This document shows positions 52,260 through 59,838 of a stretch of DNA of 64,000 bases, piece by piece. Position numbers and translations under genes: made by a program. Numbering within the stretch: the first letter of the stretch is position 1; each line of letters opens with the position of its first letter. The DNA comes from Aestuariivirga sp964247245. Lineage in GTDB: Bacteria > Pseudomonadota > Alphaproteobacteria > Rhizobiales > Aestuariivirgaceae. The notes beneath the pieces are model-generated. The model ran no database searches. It was not told the DNA's origin and saw only the letters and a program-made list of their open reading frames with translations. Location of the stretch: NCBI GenBank assembly GCA_964247245.1, contig CAXTTK010000001.1, positions 1 through 64,000 of the forward strand, read 5' to 3'.

Positions 52260-55200
52260 CTGGTCGTTAGTATTGTTGTCATCGTTGCGTCTTTGTAAAT
52301 GTGACATGCACCTGTGCAATCACGCAACTCCGTGAACGTGTATCTCACGTTTCCATACTTGTTATGTGGATCTGGCTTGTACTTGTCTGAGTGGCAAGAA
52401 GCGCAATCAGGGAACAAGCCGGGTTGTAGATAGGTAATTTTTTCATTGTTCTGTTTGTGGCAGCTCAAGCAAGTCGTCACACCACTTGAAACGCTATGAG
52501 CAACATAAGCTGGCGATGTGTGCGAGTAAGTTGCCAACGTCGTCCAATTCACTGTGTTGTGGCAAACTTGGCAAGGTTGCGTTGTGATAAAGTGGGTTGG
52601 TGACTTCACATCAGCGGCGGCTGGCGTGGCTGTTGCTGTATGGCAAGTGGCGCATGCAGAAGCCATGACAACGGGATCTGTATGATCGAATGCAGTTTTA
52701 ACAACCATCCAATTTGCGGCGGCTGGGATTTTAGTATCTTTGCTGCTGTGACAGAGCTCGCATGTATTGGATGTGTTGAAATGTTTGCCGAATGTGGTCT
52801 TGCCCGTTGCGATCGTAGCATTGTGACATGTGAAGCATGTACCGACGGTCTGAGTGTGATCAATGGTGATTGAAACCCAAGTTACGGTGTTGTGGCAGGC
52901 ATCGCAGGTCGTCGAAGTCTTGATATGTGTAAGACCTTTGCCCTGTGCAATCGTGCCGTTGTGGCAAGTAAAGCAGGTGCCGATCACTTGCGTATGATCA
53001 ACCTTATTGGCAGCCACTGGCTTCCAGGTGATTGTTGTGTGGCACGCATCGCAGAGAACTGTTGATTTAATGTGCGTTGGGGTTTTGCCAACGGCTGGCG
53101 CATGGGTGCCATCATGGCAGGAGTTGCATGTTCCCGTGGCTTGCGTGTGGTCGAATGCTGTTGGAGCGACAGGCTTCCAAGCTGCAGTCGTGTGACATGC
53201 GTCGCAGGTGTTGGTTGTTGTGAAGTGCTTTGGCGACTTTGGAGTGATTGTGCGCGATGGCGTAGCAAAGGTCCCGTTGTGGCATGAGAAGCAAGCGCCA
53301 ATCACTTGTGCATGATCCACACCATTGAGTGCAACAGTCCAGCTCGATGTGACGTGACAGGTCTCGCAAGCCGTGGTCGAAGCAATGTGCTTATTGCTCT
53401 TAGTCACTGCTGGTGGCTTGGCACCGCTATGGCAAGAGTAACACTTGGCACCCGCGACAACGGTGTCCGCGTGGTTGAATGGTGACAGGGCTGGAACCCA
53501 CTTCACGGTGTTATGGCAATTGTCACATGTATTACTGGTGACAAAGTGAGTATTCGATTTGCCAGTGGCGCGAGTGCCGTTGTGACAGGTGAAGCACGTG
53601 CCGGGCACAACATTGACATGGTCAAACTTCGCAGGCTTCCATGCAAGTGTAGAGTGGCAATCGCCGCAGAGATTGCTGGAGGCCACGTGACCTTGGATTT
53701 TGCCAACGGCTGGAAGCTTTGTTCCATTATGACATGTGAAGCAGGGCACACCCGCTGATACTGGATCAGCGTGGTTGAATTTGCCAACGCCCACAGTCCA
53801 TGCCGTTGTCACATGGCAAGAGCCGCAATCAGTTGAGGTCTGGAAGTGGGTCGGCAGTCTGCCAACGGCTGGCGCGTGGTTGCCATCATGGCAGGTTGAG
53901 CATACCGTTTGCATAACAGTTGTGTCATCATGTGGGAACTTGATCGCTATGTTCCATACCCAATTGGTGAAGCCTTTATGGCAGTTTTCGCAAGAGTTCG
54001 ACGTGGGCAAATGGCCACCAGGTGCGCTAGATTTGCCCATGGCTGGAGCATGATTTGGCGCACCATCATGGCAGGTAAAGCAGGCCACGCCAGCAACAGC
54101 CGTATCATTGTGATCAAATGTTGCTGGCTTGAACAGTGTTGTGCTGTGGCAGAGGTCGCAAGTGTTGCTGGTTACAAAATGAGTTGGAGTCTTTCCTTTG
54201 GCCCTAACGTTGTTGTGACAGGTGGAGCAAGGATCAACTAATTTGGTATGATCAGGCTTCGCATTTGTGACGAATGTCTGAGTTGAATGGCAGTCTTTGC
54301 AATCCGATGGAGGCGGCGTTGGTATATGGCCGGGAATTTTACCAGTTGCAGTCACCCCGTTGTGGCAAGCTGAGCAAGCTTGTGCTACCACCGTTGGATC
54401 AGTGTGATCAACATGCGCAGGTTTGAACGCAACTGTCGTATGGCAATTGCTACAATCGTCGCTTGACAAAATATGTGGAGGCGCGGCGCTGGCTTTACTG
54501 AATGCCGATGGGATCGAACCATTATGGCAGCTCACACAGCTTGCACCCGCGACATCTGGGTCTGTATGATCAAACTTCACATTGCCGCCAGTCCAGGCAA
54601 TTGTATCGTGGCAGAGTACGCAATCGGTTGAGGCTGTCACGTGAGTGCCGATCGTACGACCAGTGGCTTTCACACCATCATGGCAGCTAAAGCAGGTGCC
54701 GAGGACTTGACTGTGATCAACCTTATTGGCAGCTACTGGGTTCCACAGCGTTGTTTCGTGGCAGCTGGCGCAGAGGTTGCTGGTTAAAAGATGTGTACCG
54801 GGTTTGTAAGATATCGGAGCAAAACTCGGCGTGCTGTGGGACTTGTCGTGACATGAGAAACAAGTTCCGATGACCGCTAAGTGTTCAACCTTGTTGACAG
54901 CCACTAACCAGTTTGTTGGCACGGGATGACAACTTGCGCAGGTGTTAAGCGTTAAAATATGTGCCTTGGATTTCCCTATCGCCGTTATGCCATTATGGCA
55001 GGTTTCGCATGCGACTCCTTGCACCAATGGATCACTGTGATCAAATTTGCCAGCTGCCACTGTCCATGCGATTGTCACATGGCATGCCCCGCAATTGTCG
55101 GAAGTGGTTGGATGCTTGCCAGAAATACTGAGTTTGCCGGTTGCCACTACGCCATTATGGCACTGGAAGCAGGCTTGGCCGGGTGTAACCATTGGATCAT

Positions 55201-57115
55201 TATGATCAAACTTGGCAGAAGCTACCACCCAAGTGGTGTTCACGTGGCAATTCTCACAAGTATCGGATGTCAAAATATGCTTGCCGGATGGCCCGGTAAG
55301 TTTGCCTGTGGCTGTCGTGCCATTGTGGCAAGAGAAGCACGTGCCGTTGGCACCAACATGGTTGAAAGTGGTTTTCCAAGTCGTGAAAGACGTATGGCAG
55401 TCGCCACAAACTTGGCCATTTGTCGGAATGTGATTGGGGAATGAATTTTGTCCCACCATTGCTTTTGGATTGCTTATTTTACGAACGCCGTCATGGCAGG
55501 TGACGCAGTTTGTACTGGCAAATGTGTGATCGAATTTTGACGGCTTGAACGAAATGAAATTCGTATGGCAGGAACCGCAGTCTGTCGCTGTGAAGGTCAG
55601 ATGGCCAGGTGCTGGTGCGTCCTTTGTGCCCAATGCAGAAACGCCATCATGGCAAGTTGCACATGGCGTTGCACCGATTACCGAGTGATCAAAGGTGCTG
55701 GTTTTCCAAGTCGTAAACGAGGCATGGCACAATTCACAATTGTTTCCGGCCGCCACATGACCCTGAATTTTACCAATCATTTTGCCAGCAGTCGAAACTG
55801 TTTGGATGCCATCGTGACAGCTGAAGCAAGTTGATACAGTGACTTCGCCGTGATTGAATGCGCTGTTTGGAACAAAACTTTTTTGGGTTTTGTCGTGGCA
55901 AACATCGCAAGTATTCGTCGTTGGCATGTGCTTGTTGGATTTACCAACAATTGGGCCAGTGGATATAGTGTGGGCACCGTCATGGCAAGACAAACAAGGT
56001 GCAAATATGAGAGTGTGATCGAAGTCCTTCGACGCAGTAAGCTTCCAAGTATTGTATGATTTATGGCAATCTCCGCAACTATTCGCGGTCGTTAAGTGGT
56101 TCTGGTTTTTGCCAATTGCCGTGCCTTTTGAAGTGAGATGTTTGTTATCGTGGCAGGCAATACATTTATCGACAAAGAGAGCCGACGCGTGATCAAATCC
56201 CGCAGGCGCCCAGGACACAGTCGTATGGCAACTGGCGCAATCCGTTGAGGTGCGATAGTGAGTTATAGCTTTGCCAGCGGCAATATTTCCGTCATGGCAG
56301 GTTAGGCAGACAACGCCAGCGACAGCGGGATCCGTGTGATCGAACTTAACACTCGTCCAGTTAAATGTGTTGTGACAGTTTTGGCAATCATTGCTGGTGG
56401 TCAAATGATTTTTCGATTTGCCAGTCGCCGTAACACCATCATGGCAAGTAAAGCAGCCATCAACAATACCCGTGTGATCAAACACGCCAATCTTCCATGA
56501 CGTCGAAATGTGGCAGGTGGCGCATTCATTGGATGAACGGATATGAACAAAGGGCTTGCCTGTGGCATGCAAACGATCATGGCAGGATTCGCAAGGTTCC
56601 ACGGTGAGTGTGTGATCGAACTTTGCAATGCGCCACGTCGTGACGATATGGCAGTCTTCGCATGTCTTGGAAGATTTTACATGGGTCTTGCTCTTACCTG
56701 TCGCGATTTTTCCATCATGGCAGGTAAAGCAGCCAGTATTAATTTTTGAATGGTCGACATGCACTTCAGCCCACTTCGTATTATTGTGGCAATTGGCGCA
56801 TTCATTGCTGGTCTTAGGGTGATTATTACCTTTACCCTTCGAAAAGTCGTCATTGTGGCAATTGGCGCAGGCCGTTGGCACACCTTTAAAAATAGCGCCC
56901 TCATGGCATTTTTCGCAGGTGACGGTCTTGTGTGCGCCTTCAAGCGGAAACTTTGTGCGGCTGTGGTCGAAATTCTGATCAACCTTAATGCCCGCCGATT
57001 GGGTTTGTGCGTTAGTCGGCATAGCGACGAGCAAAAGGCTCGCGATAAAAATCACGATGATTTGCAGCATCATATGAAGCCGGCAAATTTTCAAATTTTT
57101 CCCCCAGCAGCCCAC
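52214..57115 (-). CDS. Giant multi-heme c-type cytochrome, about 59 CxxCH motifs
   Basis: This 1633-residue protein is read from GTG with GAGGGA eight bases upstream; the internal ATG at 57073 has no such site and loses the positively charged lead of the signal peptide (cleavage near TNAQ). By hand count it has 59 canonical CxxCH heme motifs plus a terminal CTGACH (C-x3-CH). The first 100 residues (FPLEGAHKTVTCEKCH) resemble the modules of the neighbouring 18-heme protein. The remainder is about 27 repeats of roughly 55 residues: C-x2-CH, a Trp, FDH or VDH, then CFTCH-[DN]G, ATGK and a His before the next TS-x2-C. Each repeat has two hemes and two spare histidines, which would allow bis-His ligation. 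It is likely exported and folded as an extended heme chain for long-range electron transfer. Confidence 0.9.
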   Translation of the reverse strand: MGCWGKNLKICRLHMMLQIIVIFIASLLLVAMPTNAQTQSAGIKVDQNFDHSRTKFPLEGAHKTVTCEKCHEGAIFKGVPTACANCHNDDFSKGKGNNHPKTSNECANCHNNTKWAEVHVDHSKINTGCFTCHDGKIATGKSKTHVKSSKTCEDCHIVTTWRIAKFDHTLTVEPCESCHDRLHATGKPFVHIRSSNECATCHISTSWKIGVFDHTGIVDGCFTCHDGVTATGKSKNHLTTSNDCQNCHNTFNWTSVKFDHTDPAVAGVVCLTCHDGNIAAGKAITHYRTSTDCASCHTTVSWAPAGFDHASALFVDKCIACHDNKHLTSKGTAIGKNQNHLTTANSCGDCHKSYNTWKLTASKDFDHTLIFAPCLSCHDGAHTISTGPIVGKSNKHMPTTNTCDVCHDKTQKSFVPNSAFNHGEVTVSTCFSCHDGIQTVSTAGKMIGKIQGHVAAGNNCELCHASFTTWKTSTFDHSVIGATPCATCHDGVSALGTKDAPAPGHLTFTATDCGSCHTNFISFKPSKFDHTFASTNCVTCHDGVRKISNPKAMVGQNSFPNHIPTNGQVCGDCHTSFTTWKTTFNHVGANGTCFSCHNGTTATGKLTGPSGKHILTSDTCENCHVNTTWVVASAKFDHNDPMVTPGQACFQCHNGVVATGKLSISGKHPTTSDNCGACHVTIAWTVAAGKFDHSDPLVQGVACETCHNGITAIGKSKAHILTLNTCASCHPVPTNWLVAVNKVEHLAVIGTCFSCHDKSHSTPSFAPISYKPGTHLLTSNLCASCHETTLWNPVAANKVDHSQVLGTCFSCHDGVKATGRTIGTHVTASTDCVLCHDTIAWTGGNVKFDHTDPDVAGASCVSCHNGSIPSAFSKASAAPPHILSSDDCSNCHTTVAFKPAHVDHTDPTVVAQACSACHNGVTATGKIPGHIPTPPPSDCKDCHSTQTFVTNAKPDHTKLVDPCSTCHNNVRAKGKTPTHFVTSNTCDLCHSTTLFKPATFDHNDTAVAGVACFTCHDGAPNHAPAMGKSSAPGGHLPTSNSCENCHKGFTNWVWNIAIKFPHDDTTVMQTVCSTCHDGNHAPAVGRLPTHFQTSTDCGSCHVTTAWTVGVGKFNHADPVSAGVPCFTCHNGTKLPAVGKIQGHVASSNLCGDCHSTLAWKPAKFDHVNVVPGTCFTCHNGTRATGKSNTHFVTSNTCDNCHNTVKWVPALSPFNHADTVVAGAKCYSCHSGAKPPAVTKSNKHIASTTACETCHVTSSWTVALNGVDHAQVIGACFSCHNGTFATPSRTITPKSPKHFTTTNTCDACHTTAAWKPVAPTAFDHTQATGTCNSCHDGTHAPAVGKTPTHIKSTVLCDACHTTITWKPVAANKVDHTQVIGTCFTCHNGTIAQGKGLTHIKTSTTCDACHNTVTWVSITIDHTQTVGTCFTCHNATIATGKTTFGKHFNTSNTCELCHSSKDTKIPAAANWMVVKTAFDHTDPVVMASACATCHTATATPAAADVKSPTHFITTQPCQVCHNTVNWTTLATYSHTSPAYVAHSVSSGVTTCLSCHKQNNEKITYLQPGLFPDCASCHSDKYKPDPHNKYGNVRYTFTELRDCTGACHIYKDATMTTILTTRTTNTKHRPTRSSWN
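52400..56800 (-). repeat. Coding tandem di-heme repeats
   Basis: About 27 degenerate units of roughly 165 bases encode the di-heme repeats of the giant cytochrome. Some pairs are still close at DNA level: the block around TTATTGGCAGCCACTGG near 53010 recurs with one change near 54724, which points to ongoing duplication or recombination. Boundaries are approximate. Confidence 0.7.
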
Positions 57116-57336
57116 ACTGCTGGTCCCTCAAACGCGTTTCACCGACCGATTTTACCCCGCAGCCTAAAACGCGCAGAAACAAGTCCTGCGTGATGTGCAA
57201 CCACGAATCGGGAAAAACTCAACTTACTAGAAGATGATAAAGTCAGATTTTGACTTACAGAAACCTGACAATTACGCATGCGATTTGAAATATATAATCG
57301 CCTTGAACGCATTGTTAGTAGGACACTATTAACGAA
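57116..57336 (-). promoter_or_regulatory. Leader between 18-heme and 59-heme genes
   Basis: This 221-base gap is long for an otherwise tight gene row and probably carries an independent promoter for the giant cytochrome. It contains a Pho-box-like element and a 6-base inverted repeat (AAGTCA-N5-TGACTT at 57240-57256). No protein-coding frame is convincing here. Confidence 0.5.
57254..57271 (-). promoter_or_regulatory. Pho-box-like direct repeat upstream of giant cytochrome
   Basis: The minus strand reads TTGTCAGGTTTCTGTAAG, that is two 7-base units separated by 4 bases (TTGTCAG and CTGTAAG). Each unit departs from the PhoB half-site CTGTCA by one base. It lies about 140 bases upstream of the GTG start. 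It is a weaker copy of the element between the b-type gene and ccmF. Confidence 0.45.
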
Positions 57337-58704
57337 TCATTGCCTGATCACTGCGGATTTAAAAGTTTCCGTCGTGTGGCATTTGGCACAATCTGCTCCA
57401 AATGAACCATGATGGACGTCTTGCGCCTTGTGACATGCAATGCACGTGGTTGGTAGTTTCGCGCTCTTGACGTTCTTTGCAACGTGACAGGCGTAGCACC
57501 CGGTCGAGGCGTGTGCACCAGTTAGCGGATAATGCGCATCACGACCGTGATCAAAGGCCACTTTTTTCCAACCCAGTGTTGAGTGGCAACTTGCGCAATC
57601 CGTCGCAAAGCGACCTTCATGTGAATCATCTTTGGCATGACAACTGATGCAAGCTGTGGGCGCACCTTTGAAGGCTTTGGTGGCATGGCAAAGTTCGCAT
57701 GCCACTGCGATGTGGAGTCCCGTCAACGGATAATTCGTTAGACCATGGTCAAACTTCACGTCTTGCTTCCACGTCGTAACGCCATGGCATTCGCCGCAGG
57801 CTTGGCCCAACTGTGCTTTGTGAACATCTTGTGCCTTGTGGCAACTGATGCATTCCATCGATATTTTCTCGCGGACATTATTGCCATGACAGTCGCTGCA
57901 GATGGCTTTCGCATGTGCACCCAACAAAGCAAAGCGGGTTTGTTTGCCATGATCAAACTTTGCATCTTTCCATGATTGAACACTGTGGCAATCAGCACAA
58001 TTCACACCAAATTTTGTCGCGTGAACATCTTGGATGGCATGGCAATCATTGCATGCCGTTGAGAGGTTTTTGTAAATTTCGCCAACATGGCATGCAAAAC
58101 ATGTTGCTTTGGCGTGGCCGCCGATCAGTGGAAATTTAGTTTTGCTGTGGTCGAAAGCCGCAACTTTTTTCCATGATTCAACGTTATGGCAAGTTTCGCA
58201 CTTCTCGCCGAGACTGCCCTTGTGTGGCTGATCTTTGTTATGGCAAGCAAAGCAGGTCTGAGCGGCTTCGCGGAACTTCTTTCCCGCTACGTGGCATGAA
58301 GAACATTCAGCTTTCTTATGCCCACCTTCAAGCGGGAAATTGGTTTCAGCGTGGTTAAACAAAAGCCTTTCGAGTTGGATGAGCTGGTGATCTCGGCCCA
58401 TATGCTCAGTGTGGCAGGCGTAACATTCAGATTTCGCGACTAGCTCATTGCGTCCATGAAAGCCCTTCTTAGCATCAAGATCAGCTTTGATTGGCTTGTG
58501 GCAGCTGATGCAGAGGCTAGATTGCGCTTTCTTAGCTAAAACTTTGTGGCAATTAGCGCAATCTTCTTCAAGTTTTTGATGTGCCGTGGTGAGCAAACCC
58601 GGCATCATCAACTTCTCAACTGGATTTGCTGCAAAACAACTGTTGGCTATGAAAGCAAACAACAGAATAACCGCGAGTCTAATGACCGCCATTCGCCCAA
58701 TCAT
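57337..58704 (-). CDS. 18-heme c-type cytochrome
   Basis: This 455-residue protein has AGGGGATGG just before its ATG and a signal peptide ending near NSCFA-ANP. There are 18 CxxCH motifs by hand count. They are arranged mostly as tri-heme modules of about 65-70 residues: FDHG-x-T-x-YPLTG-H, CxxCH, FKG-x-PT-CxxCH, D-x-HxGxFG-x2-CxxCH, then W-K and FDH. This spacing resembles cytochrome c3/c7-like modules. It is encoded between the membrane b-type protein and the giant cytochrome and is therefore a good candidate for the periplasmic link. The spare histidines would permit bis-His hemes. Confidence 0.9.
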   Translation of the reverse strand: MIGRMAVIRLAVILLFAFIANSCFAANPVEKLMMPGLLTTAHQKLEEDCANCHKVLAKKAQSSLCISCHKPIKADLDAKKGFHGRNELVAKSECYACHTEHMGRDHQLIQLERLLFNHAETNFPLEGGHKKAECSSCHVAGKKFREAAQTCFACHNKDQPHKGSLGEKCETCHNVESWKKVAAFDHSKTKFPLIGGHAKATCFACHVGEIYKNLSTACNDCHAIQDVHATKFGVNCADCHSVQSWKDAKFDHGKQTRFALLGAHAKAICSDCHGNNVREKISMECISCHKAQDVHKAQLGQACGECHGVTTWKQDVKFDHGLTNYPLTGLHIAVACELCHATKAFKGAPTACISCHAKDDSHEGRFATDCASCHSTLGWKKVAFDHGRDAHYPLTGAHASTGCYACHVAKNVKSAKLPTTCIACHKAQDVHHGSFGADCAKCHTTETFKSAVIRQ

Positions 58705-58714
58705 GTCCCATCCC

Positions 58715-59662
58715 CTAGTAGAGGTGTACAGCTATTACATGAATTACGCCACTTACAAGGAGGAGAAAAAAAAGTGGGACATGGAAAAGATGCCAGAGTG
58801 AGAACATTCGCTCCCACAATGTAAGTTGAGCCGCACGTGATACCGCACCGAGAAACTCAGAAACATGCTGACGCGCCATCTCCAAATGTGTTTTCTCTTC
58901 GACTCGTGTCCATTGCTGCTTGATCGCGTTGGACCGAATGGCACCACGCACTTCGCTCATAATGTGGCCTCTCGCAAACTGCACACGAACAGGAAGTATC
59001 ATCGCATTCACAAAATTTCTGAGAAGGCCGGAGGTCTTTGGTAGAGCCGATTCGCTGAAATCAGAAAGCGCTTTGGCTACCGCACCGCTGGCACCTCCAA
59101 CGTCGGCTTCCATACCCTGCATCAAGCGAGTCGCCTTGGCGAGCAAGCTGCCAACATCTAACCGTGCGCCATGAACGCCATTATGAACCTTCGCATAAAT
59201 GTAGCGCCCAATCACGCCACTGCCTGCCACCAAAATCATGCAGCCAAGTGCGATGTTGCTATTTGTCGCGCCTGTGGAAAAGTTTGAGTGATAAAATATC
59301 ATAACCGGGCCTGCGACACCCAGCACCATATGCCATTTAAACCAAAAAGCTGCCTTGGTTACTCCGCCAAACAAACGCGTGCGCTTGACCATTGGATAAA
59401 GCAGCAGTAGCAGCATTGTGCAGCCTCCTGCTATTCCCAACTTGTAGCCAACGCCCTCTGCAGGCACAAAAATTTCATATTTCTTCAAGTAAAATCCCGC
59501 AACCAACGCTGCGACTACAGCAAAACCAATCAAGCGCGCTGCAAAACTCGGGCGAACAAGCACCAGAGTCTCAGCAACTTTACGTGCCGCAACCTCATCA
59601 GATTTCGTGAAATCAAATTTGCGTTCTTCACGCAACCGCGTTTGTGGTTGAACTAAACTCAT
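58715..59662 (-). CDS. Membrane protein, candidate di-heme b-type cytochrome
   Basis: This 315-residue protein is predicted to have about five spans (residues 41-60, 74-92, 110-126, 134-157, 288-312) and a soluble loop of about 130 residues before the last. Histidines lie in or near spans: His111 and His125 around the third, and His291, His294, His308 and His313 around the fifth. This could ligate b-hemes as in cytochrome b561 or ferric reductase-like folds. No CxxCH is present. As the first gene of the operon, ahead of two multi-heme genes, it is a candidate quinol-oxidising entry point. The family is not recognised with certainty. Confidence 0.65.
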   Translation of the reverse strand: MSLVQPQTRLREERKFDFTKSDEVAARKVAETLVLVRPSFAARLIGFAVVAALVAGFYLKKYEIFVPAEGVGYKLGIAGGCTMLLLLLYPMVKRTRLFGGVTKAAFWFKWHMVLGVAGPVMIFYHSNFSTGATNSNIALGCMILVAGSGVIGRYIYAKVHNGVHGARLDVGSLLAKATRLMQGMEADVGGASGAVAKALSDFSESALPKTSGLLRNFVNAMILPVRVQFARGHIMSEVRGAIRSNAIKQQWTRVEEKTHLEMARQHVSEFLGAVSRAAQLTLWERMFSLWHLFHVPLFFLLLVSGVIHVIAVHLY

Positions 59663-59716
59663 TACGCTAAAAAGCCCTCAATTACGCCACGAACCAACCC
59701 TAGTATTTTATTTTAC

Positions 59717-59734
59717 CTGACAGTTTTCTGACAG
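59717..59734 (-). promoter_or_regulatory. Pho-box-like element between multi-heme operon and ccmF
   Basis: The minus strand reads CTGTCAGAAAACTGTCAG: two identical 7-base units with a 4-base AT spacer, the exact geometry of a PhoB binding site (consensus CTGTCAT-N4-CTGTCAT). It lies about 55 bases upstream of the b-type gene start and is followed by an AT-rich stretch (GTAAAATAAAATAC) that could hold a -10 box. It might act on either divergent operon. Confidence 0.65.
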
Positions 59735-59838
59735 GATTTCATTCCAAACCTTGCCAGAAAACGATTACAATTTAATGTAGAGACATAGTTAAGACCCGAG
59801 TCGGGTTGCAACCTTTTAGATTTTTGGAAACCAAATTT

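Noticed and set aside
52400..56800. CRISPR-like repetitive appearance
   Set aside because: The periodic units are about 165 bases, degenerate and keep one reading frame encoding CxxCH motifs, so they are coding repeats, with no cas genes nearby.
59794..59806. 13-base palindrome ACCCGA-G-TCGGGT upstream of ccmF
   Set aside because: The arms are short and no U tract or known operator resembles it; it could be chance.
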